Part shown: piece by piece, positions 8,409-17,564 of the stretch | Numbering within the stretch: position 1 is the first letter of the stretch | Layout of the letters: each line of letters opens with the position of its first letter | Assembly (NCBI RefSeq): GCF_023701745.1 | Contig: NZ_JAJOZB010000001.1 | Span: 124,001 to 188,000 of the forward strand | DNA length: 64,000 nt | Direction of reading: 5' to 3' | DNA from: Streptomyces sp. RKAG293 | GTDB taxonomy: Bacteria > Actinomycetota > Actinomycetes > Streptomycetales > Streptomycetaceae | Position numbers and translations under genes: made by a program | The notes under the pieces: generated by a model | Told to the model about the DNA's origin: nothing | Database searches by the model: none | Seen by the model: only the letters and a program-made list of their open reading frames with translations

Positions 8409-10253
8409 ATGATGGGCAAAGAAGATCGCACCTCGAAAGCGGTCGGTGGCGGGCACCGCACGGTCGGCCAGGGCAGATACGTCCTGCAGCGGCTCCTGGG
8501 CGAGGGCGGTATGGCCTCCGTCCACTTGGCGCACGACACGGTGCTCGACCGGCCGGTCGCGGTCAAGGCGCTCCACCCCGACCTGAGCCGCGAGCCGTCC
8601 TTCCGCGAGCGGTTCCGCCGCGAGGCACGATCCGTGGCCCGGCTGAGCCACACCAACGTGGTGGCCGTGCACGACAGCGGGGAGGACGTCCGCCCGGACG
8701 GTGTCACCGCGCTGTACATCGTCATGGAGTACGTCGAAGGTGCCACGCTCAGCAGCCTCCTGCGCGAGGCGGCCGAACGGCCGAGCAGCCTGAGCCCCGC
8801 CCGAGCCTTGGAGATCATCGCCGACGTGTTGCGCGCGCTGACCGCCTCCCACGAGCAGGGGCTGATCCACCGTGACATCAAACCCGCCAACATCATGGTC
8901 ACCTCACGGAACGTAGTGAAGGTGATGGACTTCGGCATCGCGCGCGCCCTGCAGGCCGGCAGCACCTCCCTCACCCAGCACGGCATGACGATCGGCACCC
9001 CCCAGTACATCTCCCCGGAACAGGTACTCGGCAGGGACATCGACGCCCGCTCCGACCTGTACTCGGTCGGCTGCCTGCTGTTCGAAATGCTCACCGGACG
9101 CGTGCCATTCGACGGTGACAGCGCCCTGACCATCGCCTACCAGCACGTGCAGCAACCCCCGCCGGCCCCTTCCGGCATCAACCGGGCCGTCGGCCCCGAG
9201 GTCGACGCCCTCGTGGACCGGGCGCTGCAGAAGGCCCCCGCACATCGCTTTCCGACAGCGGAGGTCATGCGCGAAGCGGTGGAACACACCGCTCTGCAAA
9301 TGCGGAACGGCCGGAACACCCTAGTCATCGGCACACCACGCCGGTCCCCGGCCCCTGTTGTGCCGGGGGCATCGACAACGGGAACAGCCACGGCGGAGAC
9401 GGCGGCCGCTTACGGGGCCCCCGTAGGCCCCACCCTGATAGAGGACGCACCGGCTTCGTACCCGCCGGCCGCAGCGGAGGAGCCGTCCTCCCCGGAAACG
9501 CCCGCGTGGACCGACCCGGGCCTGACCGCACCGGCCGACCGGAAGCTCCCTCGCGGCCGACGCCGGCGTGGCAGGCCGCGCCGCACGGTCGTCGTGGCGG
9601 CGGCCCTCACAGTCCTCACCAGTGCCGGAACCCTCCTGTTCGTCCTCAACCCGCACCAGGAGACCTCCGCCGCGACACAGGCCGGTCACCTCGCGTCAGG
9701 AGCCACGGCTGGTTCTCCCGACACAGGCTCCCGTGCCGAAGCCGCCTCGCACCCGAGCAAGGGCGCCGACCGCGACCACCCCTCGGCCGACTCGTCGACG
9801 ACACCCGGCGCACCGGGCGCATCCGGTCCTCCCGGATCCGCCCCCAGCAGTTCCGCGTCCACCGCGCCGGCCTCCGGCACGCATCCCCGGCCGCCCCACT
9901 CGGGGTCGACGACCCACGCCCCCGGCGAGCCGCCCACCTCACCTTCCGATCCCAGCCCCCCGGCCCCCGCTCCCCCGGACCCATCCCAATTCCCCTTCGT
10001 GCACAGTCCCGCATCCAACGGCAACTTCATACAGATCACTTGGGACAACAGGTCGGACGAAAGACTGACTTTCACCATATTCCAGACAACATCGTCCGGC
10101 TCGATCCTCAGACAGGTCGCCAGTCTCACCGAGCCCGCCGACGGAACCTACTCGCTCACCGATGCCAACCCCAGCAATCCGAAGTGCTACATGGTCAGGG
10201 CAACGACCCCTGCGGGCGGCAGTTTCGGCAACTCGAACGTGGCGTGTGCCTGA
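8409..10253 (+). CDS. Membrane Ser/Thr protein kinase (PknB-type catalytic domain)
   Basis: 614 residues from ATG 8409 (a second ATG follows at 8412). The kinase domain spans about residues 23-290: glycine loop [13 protein letters not shown] Lys53 (VAVKAL), [10 protein letters not shown] (catalytic Asp156, Lys158, Asn161), DFG 174-176 and activation segment ending [10 protein letters not shown] Pro/Ala/Ser-rich cytoplasmic stretch follows, then a basic run and one membrane helix (about 393-413). Outside is a Ser/Pro/Thr-rich stalk and a final domain of about 85 residues ([20 protein letters not shown] ... two Cys) resembling an Ig/fibronectin-like sandwich. Unlike PknB it lacks PASTA repeats, so its signal is not obviously muropeptide. 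It is monocistronic as far as seen. Confidence 0.92.
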   Translation: MMGKEDRTSKAVGGGHRTVGQGRYVLQRLLGEGGMASVHLAHDTVLDRPVAVKALHPDLSREPSFRERFRREARSVARLSHTNVVAVHDSGEDVRPDGVTALYIVMEYVEGATLSSLLREAAERPSSLSPARALEIIADVLRALTASHEQGLIHRDIKPANIMVTSRNVVKVMDFGIARALQAGSTSLTQHGMTIGTPQYISPEQVLGRDIDARSDLYSVGCLLFEMLTGRVPFDGDSALTIAYQHVQQPPPAPSGINRAVGPEVDALVDRALQKAPAHRFPTAEVMREAVEHTALQMRNGRNTLVIGTPRRSPAPVVPGASTTGTATAETAAAYGAPVGPTLIEDAPASYPPAAAEEPSSPETPAWTDPGLTAPADRKLPRGRRRRGRPRRTVVVAAALTVLTSAGTLLFVLNPHQETSAATQAGHLASGATAGSPDTGSRAEAASHPSKGADRDHPSADSSTTPGAPGASGPPGSAPSSSASTAPASGTHPRPPHSGSTTHAPGEPPTSPSDPSPPAPAPPDPSQFPFVHSPASNGNFIQITWDNRSDERLTFTIFQTTSSGSILRQVASLTEPADGTYSLTDANPSNPKCYMVRATTPAGGSFGNSNVACA

Positions 10254-10429
10254 CCCGCATGCCACGCAGGAGACCGCACTCGGGCCGGACGTCCGCCGGG
10301 GTACGCCGACCTGAGTGCCCCTGGTCAGGGAGCCCGTCCGCAGCGGACCGTGAAGGTCCTGCTCCTGCGCGATCCGGATCGACGGGCCATCGAACTGCCA
10401 CAGTACCTCCGCGGCGCCGACGCCCAGCA

Positions 10430-11012
10430 GCAGGGTGTTGACGTGGACCAGCGCGGACTGCATCAGGTGCAGGGCCAGCATGCCGACCTCCTGGCTCTCC
10501 TTGTCCTGGCCGGTGAGGTCGCCGTCCTTGCCGTAGAACAGGTCGTGGTTGGCGGAGTTCCAGTTCTCCACCACCTGTAGGCCCTCGTGGATCTCCTTGC
10601 GCAGCTCGACGTCGGCGAGGTAGTCGCAGATGAACGCGGTGCGTACCGCAAGCCCGAGTTCCTCGATGGCCCGGCAGGTGGGGTGCTTGGGCCCTCCCCG
10701 GGTGAAGCGACGCAGGACCTGCTCGGCCTCCGCGGTGCCCAGGCGGAGCGCGGTGGTGTACTTCACGATCTGGTCGTACTGCTGGGCGATCAGGGCCCAG
10801 TCGATCGTCTTGGTGGACAGCACCCGGCCCAGGTTCGGCCACTGGTCGTCCGGTACAGCTCACCGAGCCGATGGTCTTCAGCCTCGGCATCAGCTGGAAA
10901 TCGAGCACGTGCGCGAAGGCGAACCCGACGATGGATGCCCTGCGTGTGTCGGTGTAGTGCCAATCAATCCACTTCCATGTCGGTGCGGTGCCGCAGCACG
11001 CCCTCGAACTAC
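10430..11012 (-). pseudogene. Tn3-family transposase C-terminal fragment
   Basis: The minus strand reads EGVLRHRTDMEVD-stop, YTDTRRASIVGFAFAHVLDF, QLMPRLKTIGSV, then after a frame change [60 protein letters not shown] and [18 protein letters not shown]. These are the conserved C-terminal blocks of Tn3 transposases. A TGA interrupts near 10973, a frameshift occurs near 10850, the N-terminus is missing and the last ~70 residues are replaced. No Tn3 terminal inverted repeats were seen. Confidence 0.8.
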
Positions 11013-11536
11013 ATTACGTCTCCTCGTTTGCCCGGAGCCGAACACCAGCTCAAGCGGCAGGAGTTGCCAGGACGTGCAGGATGCAATGCAGAAATAGGCG
11101 GTCCACTAGCGGGGGCCCGGCTGCAACTTGGGCCAGGGAGAAAGCAGCGGTTCGATCAATGCCCACAAGTCGTCGCCTCCGTCCGCAGCCGGGAGTCCGC
11201 AGCATCCTGCCTGCCGAATCGTCCACACCAGTGAAGGCTGACTAGGACATATCAACCAAGATTCTACTACAAGCCCTAAGTAACAAATACTCGTGCATTG
11301 CCGCCCAGTCGGTTACATCCTGTATGTAGCCAAATTTATATCGTGACAGACCGAGCAAAGAACACTATACACGATACTCTCGCCCGCTCCAAGGAATACC
11401 CCGAGCCCTATGAGCCGCCGATTCTCTTACGTCGTCGGCACGTCACGACGGCGTTTATAATTTCGCAATACTACAAAATGGTGAATAGTTTATGGGAACG
11501 AAAAGACTGAAGTCAAACTCTCGGGAAGGCGATCTG
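11013..11536 (+). other. AT-richer intergenic region before an orphan gene
   Basis: Base composition drops sharply from about 11240 to 11500 (for example AAATTTATATCGTGACAG, GGCGTTTATAATTTCGCAAT). TTTATAAT at about 11454 is a reasonable -10-like element for the gene at 11537. No gene of its own is visible. The shift marks an import or mobile-element boundary. Confidence 0.4.
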
Positions 11537-12079
11537 ATGGCGATCTGCGCCACACCTCTGAAGAATGGACCTGACAATGAGGCGAAGGGCATTGCGTTTG
11601 TAGCCGGATATCCGGTACTGCGACGAACGGTAGAGCTGCTCGAAACGGAATCGATGGACAAAATTCCACTACACACGGAGTATCTACGTGTGTGGGCCGC
11701 ACTATTGATCGACGGCCTGTCGGCTGCGATAGAGGAATTTAGTCGACCGTCAAATACGCAAGCAATATTCTGGCGGGACGAGATCATGGCGTTGATAACG
11801 AAAAGCCTTGCCCATCTTGCCGGAACCGTTCCTCTTAATCAGTGGCTCATTCATGCCCGCCATCGAACGCTTGTGCGCGTGTCCGATGCCGATCGGGCAC
11901 TATATCTCCTGTGGATCCCAAATCTGTGTACGGCTGCGTGCACTCTTCTCGTGAAATCTGGCGGGGCGACCATGTATAGTACGTCAACGCCGAGAGAATT
12001 GACCCAGGCCTACTATCATTTGGAACGGGCATGTCGCGCGCTGGAGCGCAGCCAGGAAATGGCTGTAATCGCCTCCTAG
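11537..12079 (+). CDS. Hypothetical protein, low-GC orphan
   Basis: 180 residues from ATG 11537, preferred because GGGAAGG (11523-11529) precedes it by 7 bases; an in-frame ATG at 11492 would add 15 residues but lacks a ribosome site. The protein looks mostly alpha-helical, with no signal peptide or membrane segment, and has blocks such as HTEYLRVWAALLIDGLSAAI, FWRDEIMALITKSLAHLAGT and LTQAYYHLERACRALERS. I recognise no domain or catalytic motif. Codon use is unlike its neighbours, with many A/T-ending codons (ATA, TTT, GTA), and the upstream DNA is AT-rich. That points to acquisition from a lower-GC source. It lies between Tn3 and ISL3 transposase remnants. Confidence 0.65.
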   Translation: MAICATPLKNGPDNEAKGIAFVAGYPVLRRTVELLETESMDKIPLHTEYLRVWAALLIDGLSAAIEEFSRPSNTQAIFWRDEIMALITKSLAHLAGTVPLNQWLIHARHRTLVRVSDADRALYLLWIPNLCTAACTLLVKSGGATMYSTSTPRELTQAYYHLERACRALERSQEMAVIAS

Positions 12080-12118
12080 TAAGAACGTGATCTGGTCTTT
12101 CAGTAAATGATCCGATGC

Positions 12119-12274
12119 ATGGTCCACTATTGGGGAAGCCAGGACCCTTTCGTCGGCATCCTGTACTGCGACGAGCCCGGCAGCCCGCGGTGCGGCATCC
12201 GTCTCGCCCAGGGCATCACCCGCGACCAGAGCAACCGACTGGCCCAAGCACTCGGCACCTGGCCCACCACATGA
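12119..12274 (+). CDS. Small hypothetical protein, 51 residues
   Basis: ATG 12119 to TGA 12274 encodes MVHYWGSQDPFVGILYCDEP, then RCGIRLAQGITRDQSNRLAQ, ALGTWPTT. Composition and codon use return to high-GC actinomycete style. The sequence looks like a real short protein or the tail of one, but no family is recognised and no clear ribosome site is present. Confidence 0.35.
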   Translation: MVHYWGSQDPFVGILYCDEPGSPRCGIRLAQGITRDQSNRLAQALGTWPTT

Positions 12275-12319
12275 CTCCTCGGACCGAGCCGGCCGCACAC
12301 GAGACGCCCATACGCAAGG

Positions 12320-12420
12320 CCTGAAGCGCTTCCAGAACTCGATCAGGACCTGACGCCGCACTGGAACTCCGGCCCCGCCGAAGGCCGGGTCAGCCACATC
12401 ATTCTGTGGAATCTGATTTA
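12320..12420 (+). pseudogene. ISL3-type transposase C-terminal scrap
   Basis: The frame reads DLTPHWNSGPAEGRVSHIIL and stops at 12418-12420. WNSGP-x-EG-x-V-x-x-I is the conserved end of the ISL3/IS1167 transposase catalytic domain. Nothing else of the element remains. Confidence 0.45.
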
Positions 12421-12939
12421 GGCAAGATCATCGGCAGTACCTCCGACAGCTGGCCCGCAGTCGGAGGGAAGGTGGGCGAGCACCAGGGCGACAGCGTCAC
12501 GCGGGCTATCGGTCTCTCCGATGTCCGCTGGGCCCTGCGGCGAGCGAGTTTTCCACCAGATGACGCGGTACTTCCCGTCCGTGGGGTTAATCACTGGAAC
12601 ATCGTGGGTGTAGGGGAATCCGGTGCAGCGGCTGAAGTTCAGCGAACTGTGGCTGTGGAAGAGAAACAGGGCTCGCAACTGCGGCCCGGCGTAAGCGGCC
12701 TCAATGAGCTCGTGGTCGACGTGGCCCGCAGCGGTCTGTCGGTAGATCGCCCACATGGTCTCGGCGGCGGTGCCGCGCTCGTGGGCTTCGGCCATTGCTC
12801 CGTAGTGGACAAACGGGCATGCGGCCCGCAGATCCTTCAGGTCAGCGCCGGACTGCCAGACCACCATGGTCGTGGCAGCCTCGTCCAAACTGGTTGTGTT
12901 GCCCTTGGCCATGGCGACGCCGCGTTCCCAGAAGCTCAT
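12418..12939 (-). CDS. DUF6193-like protein
   Basis: Up to 173 residues from ATG 12939; an internal ATG at 12912 is also possible. Blocks LKDLRAACPFVHYGAMAEAH, ELIEAAYAGPQLRALFLFHS, HSSLNFSRCTGFPYTHDVP, YRVIWW and a final AVALVLAHLPSDCGPAV match what I remember of the DUF6193 family of actinobacterial proteins, sometimes labelled natural-product-biosynthesis proteins. The function is unknown. The reading frame remains open upstream of the start, so the N-terminal part of a longer family member may have been lost. It is flanked by transposase and gene debris. Confidence 0.55.
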   Translation of the reverse strand: MSFWERGVAMAKGNTTSLDEAATTMVVWQSGADLKDLRAACPFVHYGAMAEAHERGTAAETMWAIYRQTAAGHVDHELIEAAYAGPQLRALFLFHSHSSLNFSRCTGFPYTHDVPVINPTDGKYRVIWWKTRSPQGPADIGETDSPRDAVALVLAHLPSDCGPAVGGTADDLA

Positions 12940-13035
12940 GATGAAGCAGCGTTCCTGGATGCCCAGGAGAGCGTTCGTCGTTCGCTCACGGCTGTCCGAG
13001 CGGGCACCCGTTCACTTCCACCCCGGGGCTCGTTA

Positions 13036-13158
13036 GGGGAGCACGTCAATCCGATATCCGGCCTTGTGACCGACCCTTTGCAGGGCGATCTGGAGCGTTC
13101 CGCCCTGGCCGAGTTCAGGGTAGAGACTCCCCAGGGTCGGGGCAGGTTGACAGGTCAC
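13036..13158 (-). pseudogene. C-terminal scrap of an unrecognised gene
   Basis: The minus strand reads APTLGSLYPELGQGGTLQIA, LQRVGHKAGYRIDVLP-stop. It looks like a genuine protein end, but there is no start nearby and the family is not recognised. Confidence 0.3.
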
Positions 13159-13269
13159 GCTTCACCCTCCATTTCCTGCTGTCGGGGGTCAATGGTTCTT
13201 CCTGGCTCCTCGCGAACTGCTTGCTGTGCCGAACCTCAACGAGGGGGAGCAACTTGTCCGTCGCGGGTA

Positions 13270-13680
13270 TTCCGATTGATGAGCGGTGAGGCGTATCCGG
13301 AACGCCTGCGTTGGTCGGCAACTGATCCGCGCGATGCGTGCGGCAGCCTCGTGGACGCGGGTGAGCGGCGCCGCGACTCTGCGGCCACCGGTATTGGCGG
13401 CCAGGCTCTCGCAGGGCGCCACGAGGCTGCCTCCTCTTCGCAGATTGTCGTCGTCCGGCACGACCACACACCGGCCGGCCCGACGGCCGGCGTAGGCGGA
13501 GGCATTGTCGAACTGATCCCCGCGGCTGACCGACGCGGGCAGCGGAATCAGCAACGGGGGATGTCGAGGGCTTCGAGTTCCGCGAGCGTGGTGGCGCCGG
13601 CGCGGCCGATGGCCAGGACGGCGAGGGCGAGCGCGCCCGCCATGTCGTCGTGCAGGTAGGCGATCTGCGTGTTTCGGGAC
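13270..13680 (-). pseudogene. MurG-like glycosyltransferase C-terminal fragment
   Basis: Joining two frames gives DDMAGALALAVLAIGRAGAT, TLAELEALDIPPLLIPLP, SRGDQFDNASAYAGRRAGRC, VVVPDDDNLRRGGSLVAPCE. GRAGATTLAEL plus IPLP...DQ..NA is the nucleotide-sugar binding signature of MurG-type (GT28) glycosyltransferases. The frame break falls in a run of five G (13556-13560) where six would restore the frame. The N-terminal acceptor domain is absent, so this is a remnant even if that base is an error. Confidence 0.6.
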
Positions 13681-13703
13681 CTGCCCAGCCCTAGCATGGG
13701 CAG

Positions 13704-14462
13704 GTGAGCAAACCTCTACCTCCCGTGGGTGTTGATCTCTTAGAAGTTCACCGGCTCCGCCTGACGGAGGCCAACCCACCACGGTTGTCGGCCGAAGAGG
13801 AGTTGGCCAGGGATCGGGTCTGAAGCACGGCGGTCCAAGCCAATCCGAGCCTGTTCGACGGACCGGTGGTGGCATGCTCACAAGTGCAGTGGGAGGGGCC
13901 GCACAGCCTCGTCCTGTCCTGGGTGAGGGTGACTTACCGGCACTACGCCCTGCGTCGGGTTCCGGGGAACACTTCGTGGCTACCGTCGTTGTTCGTGAAC
14001 GTTGTACAGCCGACGGACGACGGGCGCATGCTCGTGGTGCGGATGTCCTCGTCGACAGCAGCGCCGGGCCGGTGGCAGCTTCCGGGCAGTTCTGCGGAGC
14101 CGCCGCACGAGCATGAGGTGCTCGATGAAACCGCCCTGCGCCGGCATGCTGCACGCGAGCTGGTGGAGGAAACGGGTGTCGATCTCGTGCCCGAGGCACT
14201 CAGCCTGTGGGCTGTCACCCGCGGTGAGAATCGCAGCATCGGCCTGGTCTATCTCGCCGAGCCCTGTCCGTCGGCGGCGTTGCACAAGAGCTTCGCTGCC
14301 GTGACTGCCGCCGAACAGGCTCTGGGTCGTGACCCTGAGCTGGACCGGATCACCCTGGTGAGGTCCCCATCCGACCTGAACGGCCTCGATGGTCCCCACG
14401 CGGACTACCTGGGACCGGTGGTGCGCCGCTATCTGGAGAACTCCTTCCAGCACAAGGTCTGA
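13704..14462 (+). pseudogene. NUDIX hydrolase with an in-frame TGA
   Basis: The homologous frame opens at GTG 13704 (SKPLPPVGVDLLEVHRLRLT, EANPPRLSAEEELARDRV), hits TGA at 13821-13823, then continues without shift as STAVQANPSLFDGPVVACSQ. The stop probably replaces a Trp codon (TGG). Translation restarting at GTG 13866 would give 198 residues that still hold the whole catalytic region. The NUDIX box G-x5-E-x7-REUxEExGU is represented by GSSAEPPHE...RELVEETGVDL with an enlarged spacing. NUDIX enzymes hydrolyse nucleoside diphosphate-linked compounds using divalent metal. Whether the shortened form is made is unclear. Confidence 0.7.
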
Positions 14463-14517
14463 GCGCTCTCAACCCACCTTGATGTCCTACGGGAACGGTG
14501 CCTGTCTGGCGGCCGTC

Positions 14518-14690
14518 AGGCGGTGATGAGGAAGTCGCGGGCCCGTTCGTCGAGTTCAGTTGCGCACCGTAGGCCGCGGGCGCGGAAGCGGGCGAGGTCG
14601 GTGCGCATGCGGCCGACGGCCTTGCGGGTGCGGACGGACTGGACTGCGTCCATGTGGTCGTAGGTGTGCGTCTCGATGGGTCCACCCGCG
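14518..14690 (-). pseudogene. C-terminal scrap of an unrecognised protein
   Basis: The minus strand reads ETHTYDHMDAVQSVRTRKAV, GRMRTDLARFRARGLRCATE, LDERARDFLITA-stop, helical and charged like the end of an XRE-type regulator with a TPR-like tail. No start is present. Confidence 0.3.
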
Positions 14691-14907
14691 CAGGCGCAGC
14701 ACGCCCATCGGCACCGGCCGACGGGGGTGGAGCACCTCTCACACGCCTATCACCAAGAGCGCGGACGCTCCTGGACCGCAGTGACCTGACCTGCACTCTA
14801 GCGATTCACCTGGTCCGCCTGGACCGCACAAGACCCGATCTACAACCTGGCCATGGCGCTGATACACCACAGGTGGCGACGTTGTCGTCGCGCCGCGTCC
14901 TGCAGGG

Positions 14908-15920
14908 TTACCAACTGATGGTCAGGCGGGTCGCCGGACGGGTGACGCGGGCGCCGGGGGCGGGGCGGTCGTCGGGTGTGATGGAGGTGTAGGCGGTGAC
15001 GACGGGCTGGGAGGGCCTTTTCTGGCTCCAGCGGTGGAGGAGGTTTTTGACCTGGCCGGTGAGCTTGCTGCTGTCCGGGCCGTGCGCGACGAGGCTCAGT
15101 TCGTTGGCTTCGTCTTGGCCGGGCGGGCCATGAGGTAGACGAGCGTACCGCTGTCATACAAGCTTGCTCCGGCCCACCGCAGGGCGGGATCGGCCAGGCC
15201 GAGGGCGCGGGCGGAGGAGCCGACCGACAGTCGACCGAAGCTGAGGCCACTGTTGATCGTGGCGAGCCAGAGGTCGAGGTGGGCCGCCGGTTCGTCGTGA
15301 CGGACTTCAATCCCGGTCCACTGCTCCTGCGCGGGGTGAGCGAGGACGTGGGCGAGGGCGGGCTCGTCGGGCAGGTCGTCGGCGTCGAGCTTGAGGATGA
15401 TGTCGTCGGCAAGGCGAACGTGACGTTCCCCCATCTCTGAGGCTCCGCGCATCGGCACGAACCCGCACACCTCGGCGTAGGTACTGAGCATCCGGCCGTC
15501 TTCGGTGTGGTCGAAGGCCAGTGAGCGGGTCAGGCCGCTGCCGTGCAGGCGCAGCGGCACGACGATGCGGCCACCGATGGCGAGTTGCTGCCACCAGGCA
15601 GCGGAGATGTCCCAGGCGCCCGCGGTGACGATGATCCCGTCGAACGTCGCACCGCGAGGGTCACCGAGGGCGCCGTCGCCGCAGATCACCTCGACCTGGT
15701 CGTATCTGGCGGCCGTCAGGCCGGTGCGAGCTCCGGCGGCGAGGTCTTCGTCGAGCTCGATGGTGACCACGGAGCCGGTCGGGCCGACCAGCTCGGCCAG
15801 GAGGGCGGCGTTGATGCCGGTGGCGGCGCCGATCTCCAGGACGCGGTGACCTGGACGAACATCGAGTTGCTCGAGCATGGTGGCGACCAGGCTGGGGCTG
15901 GAGGCCGAGGAGATGGGGCC
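14908..15920 (-). pseudogene. Methyltransferase of the FxLD system, 5' end cut by an IS
   Basis: The minus strand encodes PISSASSPSLVATMLEQLDV, GHRVLEIGAATGINAALLAE (SAM motif I), the acidic motif II and the C-terminal FxLD-type extension. A frameshift near 15121 (G run) splits off NELSLVAHGPDSSKLTGQVK ... RPATRLTISW, which ends in TAA at 14908-14910. This protein-L-isoaspartate-methyltransferase-like family accompanies FxLD ribosomal peptides. The first ~60 residues are missing because the IS3 element begins at 15921. No FxLD precursor peptide is visible nearby. Confidence 0.75.
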
Positions 15921-15986
15921 TCCCCCTGAGTGGTGGACACGCTGATACTGGATCTGCTTGATCCGGAGGAAGCGAGAAGACCGCCG

Positions 15987-16328
15987 ATGACGATGAAGGA
16001 CTATTCGGACGAGTTCAAGGCCGATGCGGTGGCCCTGTACGAGTCCACACCCGGGGCGACCTACAAGAGCATCGCCGCTGACCTGGGCATCAACCGGGCG
16101 ACCCTGCGCGAGTGGGTACTGCGGGACCGTGAACGCCGTGGCACCGGCACCGCGGCTGCGCGGCCGACCGCCCGGCCGGCGCCAAAGGCGTCGGGGGATC
16201 CGGACGAGCGGGTCCGGCGGCTGGAGGCGAGGGTGGCCGAACTCGAGGCGAGTGAGCGCAAGCTCGCCACCGAGCGGGACATTCTCCGCAAGGCGGCCAA
16301 GTATCTCGCCGGAGAGACGAACTGGTGA
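15987..16328 (+). CDS. IS3 transposase OrfA (DNA-binding part)
   Basis: 113 residues from ATG 15987 with GGAGGAAGCGAG upstream. Helix-turn-helix YKSIAADLGINRATLREWVL (about 27-46), then a leucine/isoleucine zipper-like coiled coil (RVRRLEARVAELEASERKLA). It binds the element's ends and, by -1 frameshifting into OrfB at the GTGA overlap (16325-16328), can form the full OrfAB transposase. It looks intact. Confidence 0.88.
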   Translation: MTMKDYSDEFKADAVALYESTPGATYKSIAADLGINRATLREWVLRDRERRGTGTAAARPTARPAPKASGDPDERVRRLEARVAELEASERKLATERDILRKAAKYLAGETNW

Positions 16329-17221
16329 CCAGCCGCTTCCAGTTCGTTGACGACCATCGGGCCACCTTCGAGGTGAAGCGGCTGTGTCAGGTCCTGGACG
16401 TGAACCGGTCCAGCTACTACAAGTGGCTCGCCGGCGCCGAGGCCCGGGCCGCCCGGCAGCGGGAGGACCTGGTCCTGGCCGAGGAGATCCGTGAGGTCCA
16501 CGGCGAGTCCGGCGGCGCCTACGGCTCCCCGCGCGTGACTGCCGAGCTCCGCGAGAAAGGGCGACAGGTCAACGAAAAGCGGGTCGCCCGAGTCATGCGG
16601 ACGTTCTCCATCACCGGGGTCCGCCTGCGCAGACGCGTGCGCACCACCGTCCCCGACCCGGCATCCTCACCGGTTGAAGACCTGTTCCAGCGGGACTTCA
16701 CGGCCGCCCAGCCGGGGCGGAAATACATGGGTGACATCACGTATCTCCCACTCGCGGGCGGGAAGTTCCTCTATCTCGCGACGGTGCTGGACTGCTTCAG
16801 CCGCAAGATCGTCGGCTGGTCCATCGCCGACCATATGCGCACGGATCTGGTCACCGATGCCCTGCGGATGGCCGCCCGCACCCGCGGCTCTCTGGACGGG
16901 GCGGTGTTCCACTCCGATCACGGGGCTCAGTACGGATCCAGGGCCTACGCAGGCCACTGCGACCAGCTCAAGGTCACCCGGTCGATAGGCGCGGTCGGCA
17001 CCAGCGCCGACAACGCCGCCTGCGAAGGCTTCCACGCCTCCCTGAAACGCGAGACCCTCCAAGGCGCCCACGACTACGGCGACGCCACCACCTGCCGCCG
17101 CGCCGTCTTCGCCTGGCTGACCCGCTACAACACCCGCCGCCGACACTCCACCAACGGCCACCTCAGCCCCGACGCCTACGAACGACGACACCACAGCGCT
17201 AAACTCACGCTCGCCGCGTGA
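16325..17221 (+). CDS. IS3 transposase OrfB (DDE integrase part)
   Basis: 298 residues. The N-terminal HTH_21-like region (VDDHRATFEVKRLCQVLDVN) precedes the rve catalytic core: MGDITYLP (first Asp), FHSDHGAQYGS (second Asp) and a Glu in CEGFHASLKRE, the DDE triad that cuts and joins DNA ends. The C-terminus YNTRRRHSTNGHLSPDAY is typical of IS3. Start GTG 16325 overlaps the OrfA stop. No disruption is visible, so the element may still be able to move. Confidence 0.9.
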   Translation: MTSRFQFVDDHRATFEVKRLCQVLDVNRSSYYKWLAGAEARAARQREDLVLAEEIREVHGESGGAYGSPRVTAELREKGRQVNEKRVARVMRTFSITGVRLRRRVRTTVPDPASSPVEDLFQRDFTAAQPGRKYMGDITYLPLAGGKFLYLATVLDCFSRKIVGWSIADHMRTDLVTDALRMAARTRGSLDGAVFHSDHGAQYGSRAYAGHCDQLKVTRSIGAVGTSADNAACEGFHASLKRETLQGAHDYGDATTCRRAVFAWLTRYNTRRRHSTNGHLSPDAYERRHHSAKLTLAA

Positions 17222-17252
17222 CCAATAACCGCGTGCCCACCTTTATGGGGGA

Positions 17253-17564
17253 AGGCCCGATCACCTGCCCGGCGACTAGGAGCACCAGTCCCGTAGCAAA
17301 CTCATCGCGCCAGTGGCTCTTGGGTGTGCCGCGACCCTGCAAAGGCAGATCAGTCCACTCGAAGCCAGCGGCGTCTGCCCCGCTGGCCATCAGCCGATCT
17401 TGCCAGGTCTCTCCGGGCTGGCCTTCGAGCCAGTCCAACAGCTTGCTCAGGCCCCGCCGCCGGGTCCTGTCGCGGGTCAGGCCCGCACCCGGGTCGGTGA
17501 ACAGGGCGATAACCCGGTGCCAGCGGGGCCGGCGGTTTGGCCTGCACGGTGCGCTGCCGTTCAT
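17253..17564 (-). pseudogene. Second recombinase, N-terminal part, cut by IS3
   Basis: The minus strand reads ALFTDPGAGLTRDRTRRRGL, SKLLDWLEGQPGETWQDRLM, ASGADAAGFEWTDLPLQGRG, the start of actinobacterial tyrosine-recombinase-type proteins that follow another integrase gene. The frame runs into the IS3 right end at 17252, so the catalytic domain is lost. The first gene's C-terminus appears to overlap it, as in paired recombinase operons. Confidence 0.55.

Larger units (their letters stand above)
15921..17252 (+). mobile_element. IS3-family insertion sequence, about 1.33 kb
   Basis: Imperfect 24-bp terminal inverted repeats: TCCCCCTGAGTGGTGGACAC at 15921 and its partner TCCCCCATAAAGGTGGGCAC read on the minus strand from 17252 (18 of 24 positions match). 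Inside are orfA and orfB in the standard -1 overlap. No target-site duplication is visible and the flanking genes differ: an FxLD methyltransferase is cut on the left and an integrase on the right. Deletion or recombination therefore followed insertion. Confidence 0.8.

Noticed and set aside
12406-13659. 417-residue plus-strand frame
   Set aside because: Antisense to the DUF6193-like gene and the MurG-like fragment, and not protein-like.
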